Below are positions 24,657-31,795 of a DNA stretch of 63,126 nt, piece after piece; the stretch's first letter is position 1, and each line of letters opens with the position of its first letter. Under the pieces are notes generated by a model. That model worked only from the letters and a program-made list of their open reading frames with translations, did not search any database and was not told where the DNA came from. Origin of the DNA: Nocardiopsis xinjiangensis YIM 90004 (GTDB lineage: Bacteria; Actinomycetota; Actinomycetes; Streptosporangiales; Streptosporangiaceae); the NCBI RefSeq assembly GCF_000341145.1, contig NZ_ANBE01000003.1, positions 213,028-276,153 on the forward strand, written 5' to 3'. The position numbers and the translations under genes are program-made.

Positions 24657-25691
24657 TCAGGGTTTGCGGGCGACGATCACGTCGCGCATGATCGCCTGGT
24701 CCACGCGGTGCTCGAGGTCGAGGTAGGGGCCGGAGTCGCAGACCTCCAGCCCGGCGGCGGCCAGCGCCTCGGCCAGCTCGTCCCGGCCGGCGACCAGGTT
24801 GTTCCAGGAGATCCCGACGGCGCCGCCCGGCCGCAACAGCTCGGTCCACCCGGGCGCGGCGGCATGGATCAGCTCCTGGGGGCCTCGCTTGAGGCCTGCC
24901 TTGTCGGTACGGCTGCCGTGCTGGACCCCGTAGGGCGCGTCGGCGACGACGAGGTCGAAGCTGCGGGGGGCGTAGACGGCACGGGCCTCGGTGGTGTCCA
25001 CGTTCGCGTACTCGAGGTGCTGGGTGCGACCGGCCTTGAAGTCCTCCTTGGTGGGCGCCAGGGTCGCTTCCAGCCGCTTGCCGAGCACCCGCTTGTCACG
25101 GCGCACCTGGGTCACATCGGCCTGGTGCTTGAGGCGCTTGCGCTTGAGGTAGGTGCGCACGAAGCCGGAGTAGGCCTCGAAGTCGCGTTTGTCGGTGTCG
25201 ACCCCGGTGGCGTCGTAGCCGTACATGAGCGCCTGGTTCAGGGTCGTGCCGCGCCCGCACAGGGGATCGAACACGTGGAAGCGGCGGTCGAGCATCTCGG
25301 CGCCGCGCGCGGAGCTCCACAGGGTGACGTTGAGCAGGAGCTTGGTGAACTGCTCGTTGGTCTTGCCCTGGTACTTCTGGATCGTGATGAGGTCGTCGTC
25401 GTAGCGGTCGAGCCGGTGCAGTTCGACCGGCGCGAGCAGGTCCCCCTCGATCCGGAAGAGGCCGTAGACGGAGGAGAGGTTGGCGATCAGTCCGGTCTCG
25501 GCCCCGGAGAGCGCGTCCGTCTCGAAGGTCAGGTAGGGGATGCCTCCGATGGTGGTGCGCGTGAGGTCGCTGATACGTCCGCCGAGGACGGTCCGGTCGA
25601 GCACACCCAGCTCCGCTGCCATGAGGCGGGCGGCGGAATCGGTGTAGACACGGTTGGCCGCAGGGTGCAGGAGGAGCGCGTAGGTGGTCAT
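24657..25691 (-). CDS. TRM11-like SAM-dependent RNA/DNA methyltransferase
   Basis: This 344-aa protein has a class I methyltransferase core in its second half: SAM motif FDPLCGRGTTLNQALMYG and the N-methylation catalytic box VVADAPYGVQHGS, a DPPY-type motif with an Ala. The first ~130 residues form a different helical/beta domain. The layout matches actinobacterial TRM11-family proteins, which methylate guanine in tRNA in archaea and eukaryotes. The target in this organism is not established. The ATG at 25691 is preceded by AAGGACACCCG. Confidence 0.82.
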   Translation of the reverse strand: MTTYALLLHPAANRVYTDSAARLMAAELGVLDRTVLGGRISDLTRTTIGGIPYLTFETDALSGAETGLIANLSSVYGLFRIEGDLLAPVELHRLDRYDDDLITIQKYQGKTNEQFTKLLLNVTLWSSARGAEMLDRRFHVFDPLCGRGTTLNQALMYGYDATGVDTDKRDFEAYSGFVRTYLKRKRLKHQADVTQVRRDKRVLGKRLEATLAPTKEDFKAGRTQHLEYANVDTTEARAVYAPRSFDLVVADAPYGVQHGSRTDKAGLKRGPQELIHAAAPGWTELLRPGGAVGISWNNLVAGRDELAEALAAAGLEVCDSGPYLDLEHRVDQAIMRDVIVARKP

Positions 25692-25839
25692 CGGGTGTCC
25701 TTCGGTCGGTCCGGCCGTCGCCGTACGGGCGCGCCGAGCACACACGCGGCGGCGAGGGCGTGCTCGGAGGGGTTCCCATGTTCCCCGACTCGGCCCACCG
25801 GGGCGAACCGGACCGCGGCCGCAGGGGCCGGCGGGATGA

Positions 25840-26349
25840 TCAACGTGCGTTGTCGGCGAAGGCCCGGATCACACCGCCGACCTCGTGGAGCCAGCCGGCG
25901 ATGGTCTCCAGTTCCGCCTCGCTGTACCGGTCGTGGAGCTCCACCATGGGTTCGCCCAGTCCGGGCAGGACCCCGGTTCCCCCGACCGAGCCGCCCGTGA
26001 GGGGGGCGTCGACGGGGCGCACCACGATCCGGCGCCGGTCGTCCGGGTGCCGGTCGCGGTACACGAGTCCGTGGCGTTCGAGGCGGTCGACGACGCTGGT
26101 GACGGTTCCGGTGGCGAGCTTGAGGCGGGTGGCGATCTCCCCCGGGCTCAGGGGATCGCCCAGACGCAGCAGCACCAGGCACTGGAAGTCGGTGGGGTTG
26201 AGGGCCGAGGTCTCCGCCGCCGCATGCAGCAGTTGGATGAGTGAGGCCGCGAGCTGCCGGCCGTCGCCGCGGATCGCGTCGTAGAGCTCGGACCTGCGTC
26301 CACCGCGCCCGGTGGGCGCTCCCTGAGCATGACCCTCCGCGTCGTCCAT
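25840..26349 (-). CDS. MarR-family transcriptional regulator
   Basis: This 169-aa winged-helix protein has LNPTDFQCLVLLRLGDPLSP in the dimer and DNA-binding entry, GEIATRLKLATGTVTSVVDR as the recognition helix, and the wing GLVYRDRHPDDRRR. It has an N-terminal extension of about 20 polar residues. Nothing shows its ligand. It lies 32 bp behind the TspO gene on the same strand, so the two may be co-transcribed. Confidence 0.85.
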   Translation of the reverse strand: MDDAEGHAQGAPTGRGGRRSELYDAIRGDGRQLAASLIQLLHAAAETSALNPTDFQCLVLLRLGDPLSPGEIATRLKLATGTVTSVVDRLERHGLVYRDRHPDDRRRIVVRPVDAPLTGGSVGGTGVLPGLGEPMVELHDRYSEAELETIAGWLHEVGGVIRAFADNAR

Positions 26350-26381
26350 AGGGTCCGATGGTATCGGCGCTCGGCCGTGGC

Positions 26382-26888
26382 TCACCCACCCGGGTTCAGC
26401 TGCCACAGCGAGAAGTTGAGGGCGGACGCGTACGCCACCCACACCCAGTACGGGGCCATCAACACGGCGGCGGTGCGGGAGATTCGGGCGAAGGCGGCGA
26501 TCATCGCGGTGATCACGGCCAGCAGCACGATGATCTCGATGAAGGCCGCCAGGCGCATCTCGGCCGCGAAGAACAGGGGCGGCCACGCGGCGTTGAGCAC
26601 GAGCTGCACCAGAAACAAGGTCATGGCGACACGAGCGCCGGACCACCCCGCTCGGCGCCAAACGAGCCACCCGGCCACCGCGATGAGCACGTAGAGCACG
26701 GTCCACACGGGGCTGAACAGCCAGGAGGGTGGCGCCCACCCGGGCTGTTCCAGCTGCCCGTAGACGTCGCCGGCGGTGCTGGAGGCCACTCCACCGATGG
26801 CCGCGGCAGCCGCGACAGCCAGGGCGAAACCCAGGAGGACGAGAAGCGATCTGGCGCCGGTGCGTGGTTCCTGCTGCGTGTCGGGCAT
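26382..26888 (-). CDS. TspO/MBR-family membrane protein
   Basis: This 168-aa protein has five transmembrane helices and the family's characteristic aromatic motifs: QPGWAPPSWLFSPVWTVLYV in loop 1/helix 2, LVLNAAWPPLFFAAEM, and PYWVWVAYASALNFSLWQLN at the end. TspO proteins bind porphyrins and affect tetrapyrrole and stress physiology. The length is normal for the family. The ATG at 26888 has GAGAG about 7 bases upstream. Confidence 0.92.
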   Translation of the reverse strand: MPDTQQEPRTGARSLLVLLGFALAVAAAAAIGGVASSTAGDVYGQLEQPGWAPPSWLFSPVWTVLYVLIAVAGWLVWRRAGWSGARVAMTLFLVQLVLNAAWPPLFFAAEMRLAAFIEIIVLLAVITAMIAAFARISRTAAVLMAPYWVWVAYASALNFSLWQLNPGG

Positions 26889-26995
26889 GGTCTCTCCGAG
26901 GGCTCGGTCGGTGAGCGCACACCGATTCCTTCGCTCTTGCAATATCTTGCTTTCCTAAGCACATGGCTCGAATCATCCACCTGGGGGTCTCTTCG

Positions 26996-27736
26996 ATGCG
27001 CCGCTTGGCGACCTGGACCGCGGGAGCTCTCGCTGTGTTGCTCGTTCTGGGGATCGGGGCGTTCGCGCTCTGGGTGAGCCGGCCGTACGAGGCCCGGCCC
27101 GGCTCACTGGAACGGGCCGGAGAGACCGCCGACGTCACCGTGGACGACGAAGGCGTGGTCCTGGAGCCGCCAGAAGGCGAGGTGGAGCGGGCCGTCGTCT
27201 TCTATCCCGGCGCACGGGTGGAGCCGGAGGCCTACGCCGCCACCTGGGCGCCGGTGGTCGCCGAGACCGGGGTGGGTGTGGTCATCGTGCGCATGCCGTT
27301 GAACCTGGCGGTCCTGGCGCCCGGCCGTGCCGAGGAGATGACGGACCGTCTCGAGGCCGACGAGTGGTACGTGGGAGGGCACTCGATGGGCGGGGCCATG
27401 GCCGCCGACGTCGCCGGGGGCGAGGATCTGTCCACGGAGGGCCTGATCCTGTGGGGTTCCTACGCAGTGGCCGGGGCCGACCTGGCCGAGCGCGAGGATC
27501 AGCGGGTGTTGTCGGTGTCGGCGTCGGAGGATCTGCTGGTCGACCCCGAGCAGGTTCGCGAACGGAGTGGTGATCTGCCCGAGAACGCCGTCACTGTGGA
27601 GATCGACGGGATGAACCACGCGCAGTTCGGCGACTACGGGCCGCAGGCCGCGGACGGCACGCCGCAGATCCAGAATGCCGAGGCGTGGGCACGGCTGGCC
27701 GAGGAGACGGCGGGGTTCCTCGACGGCCCCCGCTGA
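26996..27736 (+). CDS. Membrane-anchored alpha/beta hydrolase
   Basis: This 246-aa protein has an N-terminal membrane anchor (residues ~6-28), so the hydrolase domain faces outside. The fold has the nucleophile elbow GGHSMGG (Ser130), a candidate acid in SASEDLLVDPEQ, and a candidate His in GMNHAQFGDYG, as in the alpha/beta hydrolase family 5 group. The substrate is unknown. ATG 26996 is preferred because GGGGG lies 8 bases upstream; ATG 26963 is in frame. Confidence 0.82.
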   Translation: MRRLATWTAGALAVLLVLGIGAFALWVSRPYEARPGSLERAGETADVTVDDEGVVLEPPEGEVERAVVFYPGARVEPEAYAATWAPVVAETGVGVVIVRMPLNLAVLAPGRAEEMTDRLEADEWYVGGHSMGGAMAADVAGGEDLSTEGLILWGSYAVAGADLAEREDQRVLSVSASEDLLVDPEQVRERSGDLPENAVTVEIDGMNHAQFGDYGPQAADGTPQIQNAEAWARLAEETAGFLDGPR

Positions 27737-27799
27737 AGGCCGGACGGGCCCCCTCGGTCCGAAGGCATCCGCAGCAGCGCGCCCTCTCTGTAGACACTC

Positions 27800-27815
27800 A
27801 GTGCATTACTACACT
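27800..27815. promoter_or_regulatory. Operator-like palindrome upstream of the Crp/Fnr gene
   Basis: AGTG-N8-CACT lies eight bases before the GTG start at 27823. On the minus strand the core reads GTGTAGTAATGCAC, differing at one base from the site at 28500-28521 (GTGTAGTATTGCAC). It probably represents autoregulation by the adjacent Crp/Fnr protein. Confidence 0.6.
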
Positions 27816-27822
27816 TTGGCGT

Positions 27823-28494
27823 GTGGATGATGCGGAATTGACAAGCGGAACTTCTCTCCTGACTCACTCCGAACGAGAGGAGGTGGAGAAGCTCGGCCAC
27901 GTGACCCGTTACCCCACGGGTTCCATCCTGTTCGGCGCCGGCGAGCTCACCGACTTCGTACTGCTCGTACGGCGCGGCCACGTCAAGATCACCACGCACT
28001 CCTCCGAGCACATCGTGGCCGTCCGCGGGCCCGGCGAGACCGTGGGCGAGATGGCGGCGATCGGCCGGGAACCCAGGTCGGCGAGCGTGTACGCGTTGAG
28101 CGAGGTCGAGGCGTTGTATGTGCCCGGCGAGGTGTGGCTGGACTTCCTGTACGAGCATCCACGTGTCATGCGGGCACTCCTGCGCCACCTGCACGCCCGG
28201 CTCAAGGAGGCCACCCGCAAGCAGGCGGAACACGGGATCATCGGCGCCGAGCAGCGCCTGGCGCGCGGACTCGTGGAACTGGCGTCCAAGATCGGCACCC
28301 CGGAGGAACGCGGCGTGTGCGTGGCCCTGAACCAGCGCGAGCTCGCAGGCCTGGTGGGGGTCTCACGCGAGTCCGTGTCCCAAGTGATCAAGAGGCTCCG
28401 GGCGATGGGCGCAGTGACGACGGGACGGCAGCGCATCATCGTCACCGATGAGGCGGTACTGGCGAGCGTCGCCGACGGCGATACAATTTCTTGA
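27823..28494 (+). CDS. Crp/Fnr-family transcriptional regulator
   Basis: This 223-aa protein has a cyclic-nucleotide-binding beta-barrel at residues ~20-125. The phosphate-binding cassette is largely intact (GETVGEMAAIGREPRSASVY: the Gly-Glu pair and the Arg that contacts the cyclic phosphate). The dimer helix follows, then a winged helix with NQRELAGLVGVSRESVSQVI. It lacks the N-terminal cysteines of Fnr. The start is GTG 27823, with no ribosome site, so the message may be leaderless. Paired palindromes sit before and after the gene, and a nucleotide cyclase lies downstream, which suggests a local cNMP-responsive circuit. Confidence 0.9.
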   Translation: MDDAELTSGTSLLTHSEREEVEKLGHVTRYPTGSILFGAGELTDFVLLVRRGHVKITTHSSEHIVAVRGPGETVGEMAAIGREPRSASVYALSEVEALYVPGEVWLDFLYEHPRVMRALLRHLHARLKEATRKQAEHGIIGAEQRLARGLVELASKIGTPEERGVCVALNQRELAGLVGVSRESVSQVIKRLRAMGAVTTGRQRIIVTDEAVLASVADGDTIS

Positions 28495-28499
28495 CTTTC

Positions 28500-28521
28500 T
28501 TATGTGTAGTATTGCACATAA
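28500..28521. promoter_or_regulatory. Perfect Crp-type palindrome before the cyclase operon
   Basis: TTATGTG-N8-CACATAA has 7-bp perfect arms, with a TTGACT -35-like hexamer just upstream at 28491-28496. The TGTG-N8-CACA layout is that of Crp/Fnr sites, and the spacer matches the site at 27800-27815. It stands 60 bases before the small membrane protein gene. Confidence 0.7.
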
Positions 28522-28580
28522 CTTGGCCGAGGAGTACTCTTGGTAGCGTCGCTGTACCTCTCCGCTCAGGGAGAAGAACC

Positions 28581-28865
28581 GTGTCCCTCCGCGCTATCGG
28601 TGCCCTCGTCATCGTCGCCGCCCTGATCGGAGGTGGACTGGAGGTGGGCGACCTCGCCCTCCCTTACATGTCCACCTCCCGCCTCATCATCCTCGCCGTC
28701 GCGGGCGCCGCCCTGCTCGCGATCGGTGTGGCCGTGGAACGCCCGCCCCGGCGCTGCCCCGCCGACCACCACCACGGCAAGGTCTACATGAACGTCCGTC
28801 TCTCCTTGGACCCGAGAGATCACGTCCATCCTGGAAAGAGCAGAAGCGATGGTGAGGACCCCTGA
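28581..28865 (+). CDS. Small membrane protein upstream of cyclase
   Basis: This 94-aa protein has two hydrophobic helices (about residues 4-22 and 33-53) and a polar tail with CPADHHHGKVYMN. The GTG at 28581 follows GGGAGAAG. It is not a recognised family. The gene overlaps the cyclase start by 17 bases and lies behind the Crp-type palindrome, so it is probably co-expressed with the cyclase and may anchor or sense for it. Confidence 0.55.
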   Translation: MSLRAIGALVIVAALIGGGLEVGDLALPYMSTSRLIILAVAGAALLAIGVAVERPPRRCPADHHHGKVYMNVRLSLDPRDHVHPGKSRSDGEDP

Positions 28866-29508
28866 CCGCAACGCTGGTGAACACTCCCCCTCCTCGGGCG
28901 AGGAGGGGGAGTTCACTGCGCTGTTCGCGGACATGCGCGGATCGACGGGGATCGTGGAGTTCGTGGAAAGACACCACGGGCTCAACGCAGCGGCGGAACT
29001 CTTCCAGGTCTTTCTTTCCCAGTGCGTCCGCCTCGTCGAGGACATCGACGGAGCTGAGGTACACCTGCGCGGTGACGGCGTGCTCATCCTCTTCTCCGGG
29101 GCCGACCGCGTCCAGGACGCGGTGGAGTACACCCGGCGGCTGCGCCGCATGGTCGACGATCCACCACACGAGTTGGTCCGCCACCTGAGCTGCAGCTGTA
29201 CGGCCTGTCCGGTCTGCGGGGAAGAGACATCGCTCTCCCTCCAGGTCCGTTGCGGGATCGACGCCGGCCCGGTCGCACGCTTCAAGGTGCAGACCCTGCG
29301 CGACACCGTCGAGGAACTCGTCGGCAGCTGCATCAGCGTGGCCGCCAAACTCAGCGGCGCGCTGGGTGAGGCCCACCGTGTGGGGATGTCGCGACGTGCG
29401 TGGCTCCGCCTGCACGAGGAGACCGGCTCCGACACCCGCCTCACCCGCGAGTGGACCCCCTCGGCCGGGCGGATCGGCCGGCGCAAGCGACGCTTCTTCG
29501 CCTCCTGA
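28849..29508 (+). CDS. Divergent class III nucleotide cyclase-domain protein with a CxCxxCxxC insert
   Basis: This 219-aa protein is a single class III adenylate/guanylate cyclase homology domain. The two metal-binding Asp positions are kept: Asp28 in LFADMRGST and Asp76 in HLRGDGVLILF. A four-cysteine insert, CSCTACPVC (Cys115, 117, 120, 123), interrupts the middle of the domain and could bind zinc or an Fe-S cluster. The late motif reads GSCISVAAKL where catalytic cyclases have the transition-state Asn and Arg (VNxAAR), so activity may be altered or lost. The neighbouring Crp/Fnr protein keeps a cNMP-binding cassette, making it the obvious receptor. Confidence 0.8.
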   Translation: MVRTPDRNAGEHSPSSGEEGEFTALFADMRGSTGIVEFVERHHGLNAAAELFQVFLSQCVRLVEDIDGAEVHLRGDGVLILFSGADRVQDAVEYTRRLRRMVDDPPHELVRHLSCSCTACPVCGEETSLSLQVRCGIDAGPVARFKVQTLRDTVEELVGSCISVAAKLSGALGEAHRVGMSRRAWLRLHEETGSDTRLTREWTPSAGRIGRRKRRFFAS

Positions 29509-29601
29509 GCCCCGCCAGGCCGCCCTCACCCCTCACCCGTCGGCGGGGTGGAGCCTCACGGTGTCCTCAGGCTCACTGTCCCCCGTGTTCGAGGTGCTGC
29601 A

Positions 29602-29693
29602 GAGGTCCATGTGGACGATCCCCAGCCCGCCCGCACCCAGACGGCCGAGGAACTCGTGACCGCCCAGCTCGGTCGGGTCATGGTCACGCAGGG
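29602..29693 (-). pseudogene. N-terminal fragment of a Ser/Thr protein kinase gene
   Basis: The minus strand reads PLRDHDPTELGGHEFLGRLG followed by AGGLGIVHMDL, which is the start and glycine-rich loop of actinobacterial PknB-type kinases (LLGRLGAGGMGxVYL). The sequence then loses similarity, and no catalytic domain follows. It is a relic within the 411-bp gap between cyclase and DUF2795 genes. Confidence 0.5.
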
Positions 29694-29779
29694 GGTGAGT
29701 GGACGCCAGGGACGGCGCGGCGGCAAGCACCTGCCGTGGCGGCCCCACTACGCTCCGACTGGACCTTCGGGTTCCCCGA

Positions 29780-29829
29780 GGTCCCCAACCGCCGGGCCCC
29801 CGACGACGTGGGTCCGGCGGTTGGGGATC
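29780..29829. other. Very long hairpin (20-bp stem)
   Basis: Left arm 29780-29799 pairs with right arm 29810-29829 over 20 positions, two of them G-U, around a 10-base loop; the core reads TCCCCAACCGCCGG. There is no T run on either side. It could be a bidirectional terminator, the relic of a mobile-element end, or a structured RNA. Confidence 0.6.
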
Positions 29830-29919
29830 CAGGCCCACGGGTAGTGCCCCCTGAGAAAGCGAAGCCACACCGGCCCCGCCCTACTCACCCCCCACGGGGC
29901 CTCGTTCCAAGGGGGAGAC

Positions 29920-30255
29920 ATGGGAGTCAAGCGCGGACTCGATGGACTTCGCGACATCCTCGGCGAGGTGGATTTCCCCGTCGACAAGGACACCGTCGTC
30001 CAGCACGCGCTCGATGCCGACGCGGACACCGAGATGGTCAGCGCACTCCGGGCCATGCCGCCGGCCGAGTACAACGAACCCAACGAGATCCTGCGTTCGG
30101 TGCCTCTGGAGGAGTCCGAGGAAGGCGCCCGGACCGAAGCCGCACGGGTCCGCCAGGCCCGCGAACGTACACAATCGGGGATGGCCGAGTCCGCGATGGA
30201 GAACCGGCCCGTGAACCCGATCGAGGAAGAGCTCGGTGAGAACCGCAAGGCCTGA
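29920..30255 (+). CDS. DUF2795-domain protein
   Basis: This 111-aa hydrophilic protein begins at an ATG with GGGGGAGA upstream. Residues ~15-60 match the DUF2795 pattern: VDFPVDKDTVVQHALDADAD, then MVSALRAMPPAEYNEPNEIL. The C-terminal half is charged and probably disordered. The family is common in actinomycetes, and its function is unknown. Confidence 0.82.
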   Translation: MGVKRGLDGLRDILGEVDFPVDKDTVVQHALDADADTEMVSALRAMPPAEYNEPNEILRSVPLEESEEGARTEAARVRQARERTQSGMAESAMENRPVNPIEEELGENRKA

Positions 30256-30309
30256 CGACCGCAGCTTCCACGCCGCCCCGCGCGGCCCGCACCGGCGGGG
30301 TGGCACCCT

Positions 30310-31395
30310 ATGTGCGCGACGGTGATCGGCGGAACCGGTGTCGCCCTCCCCGCCCCCGTGATCGATCAGCAAGGTCTCTCGTCCCTGCTGCCCGAGGGGC
30401 ACGAGGGCGCGAGGACACTGGACAAGATCGTCGCCGGGTCCGGGATCGACCAGCGCCGGCTCGCCGTCGACCCGCGGGTCGAGGACGTGGCCTCGTGGCC
30501 GACCTCCGAGCGGATGGAACGGTTCCAGCGCGAAGGGCTCCCGCTGGCACGCGCGGCGGTCTCCACGGCATTGCACGAGGCGCCCGTCGATCCGGAGGAG
30601 ATCGGGCTGCTGTGCCTGGTCTCCTCCACCGGATACGGCACACCCGGGGTGGAAACGCGGCTCCTGCCGGAACTGGGGATGCGGCCCTCGACCCGTCGAC
30701 TGCACGTGGGGCACATGGGCTGCTTCGCGGCGCTGCCGGGGCTCGCGGCGTGCGACGACCACGTGCGTGCCCACCGGACCCCGGCGGTACTGGTCAATTT
30801 GGAGCTGTCCTCGCTCCACCTGCAACCACCGCCCTGGAACATCGAGCAGCTGGTCATCAACTCCCTGTTCGGGGACGCGGCCGTGGCGATGGTGCTGCAC
30901 GATCCCGAGCGCGGCGGCGGCCCCGGCGTGCTGGACCTGGCTTCACTCACCGACCACGAGCACGAGGACCACATGAGCTGGCACGTGGGCGACCACGGGT
31001 TCACCATGGGCCTGTCGTCGCAGGTGCCCGGCCTGATCGGTCAGGCGTTGCCGGACCTCATGGCGGAGCTGCTCTCACCGCACGGGTTGCGGACCGATGA
31101 GGTGGGCTGGTGGGCGATCCACCCCGGTGGGCGCCGCATCGTGGACGCCGTCGAACGTTCCCTGTCGCTGGATCCGGCACAGGTGGAGGGTTCGCGTGAG
31201 ATCCTGCGCCTGCTGGGCAACTGTTCCTCGTCCGGTCTGCCCCTGGTCATGGACTCGATGCTGCGGTCCTCGCCCCTGGCACCGGGTGGGTACGGGGTAG
31301 CGATGACCTTCGGCCCGGGGCTGACGTTGAACGCCGCGCTCCTGCGGGGGCGGGAGGGAACGGACCGCGATGGCGGCGCCGGCGACCACCGCTGA
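30310..31395 (+). CDS. Type III polyketide synthase (chalcone-synthase-like)
   Basis: This 361-aa thiolase-fold enzyme has the full type III PKS triad: Cys138 in HVGHMGCFAALPG, His271 in WAIHPGGRR, and Asn304 in LLGNCSSSGLPL. Such enzymes extend an acyl-CoA starter with malonyl-CoA and cyclise the chain to resorcinols, pyrones or similar products. The starter cannot be predicted from sequence alone. The next gene (SnoaL-like) overlaps its 3' end, and an O-methyltransferase gene follows convergently; together they look like a minimal cluster for a methylated small polyketide. Confidence 0.9.
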   Translation: MCATVIGGTGVALPAPVIDQQGLSSLLPEGHEGARTLDKIVAGSGIDQRRLAVDPRVEDVASWPTSERMERFQREGLPLARAAVSTALHEAPVDPEEIGLLCLVSSTGYGTPGVETRLLPELGMRPSTRRLHVGHMGCFAALPGLAACDDHVRAHRTPAVLVNLELSSLHLQPPPWNIEQLVINSLFGDAAVAMVLHDPERGGGPGVLDLASLTDHEHEDHMSWHVGDHGFTMGLSSQVPGLIGQALPDLMAELLSPHGLRTDEVGWWAIHPGGRRIVDAVERSLSLDPAQVEGSREILRLLGNCSSSGLPLVMDSMLRSSPLAPGGYGVAMTFGPGLTLNAALLRGREGTDRDGGAGDHR

Positions 31396-31795
31396 GCAGG
31401 ACCGCTCGTCGATCCTGGATCTGCTCGCCCGGTTCGTGCACTGCCTGGACCGGCGCGATTTCGACGGCTACGCGTCCCTGTTCACCGAGGACTGCCGGTT
31501 GAGTCTGCCGCACGCCACCCACCACGGCCGGGCCGGGTTGGCCGCGTTCGTCGCCGCCGACCTGGGCGGCCACGCCGAGACCCACCACTCCACCTCCGAC
31601 CATCTGGTGCGTCTCGACGGGGACACCGCCGTGGTGCGGTCGCAGATGCGTGCGGTGCACCTGCGCACGCAAGGGGATCCGACGGACTGGTGGGCGGTGG
31701 GCGGCCGCTACGAACACGTGCTCCGGCGCGGACCGGACGGCTGGCTCATCCGCGCGGTGACCGTCACCCCGGTGTGGTTGGCCGAGGGCCCGTGA
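31370..31795 (+). CDS. SnoaL/NTF2-like protein (possible polyketide cyclase)
   Basis: This 141-aa alpha+beta-barrel protein opens with EQDRSSILDLLARFVHCLDR, then FDGYASLFTEDCRL, HHSTSDHLVRLDGDTAVVRS and WAVGGRYEHVLRR, the usual order of SnoaL-type folds. Members act as polyketide cyclases, isomerases or binding proteins. Its start lies 26 bases inside the PKS gene, so the two are translationally coupled and probably act on the same product. Confidence 0.82.
   Translation: MAAPATTAEQDRSSILDLLARFVHCLDRRDFDGYASLFTEDCRLSLPHATHHGRAGLAAFVAADLGGHAETHHSTSDHLVRLDGDTAVVRSQMRAVHLRTQGDPTDWWAVGGRYEHVLRRGPDGWLIRAVTVTPVWLAEGP

Noticed and set aside
28581-29508. A Pycsar-type antiphage module (cyclase plus membrane effector)
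   Set aside because: The membrane protein has no recognisable nucleotide-binding effector domain, and the Crp/Fnr gene with matched operators explains the neighbourhood better.
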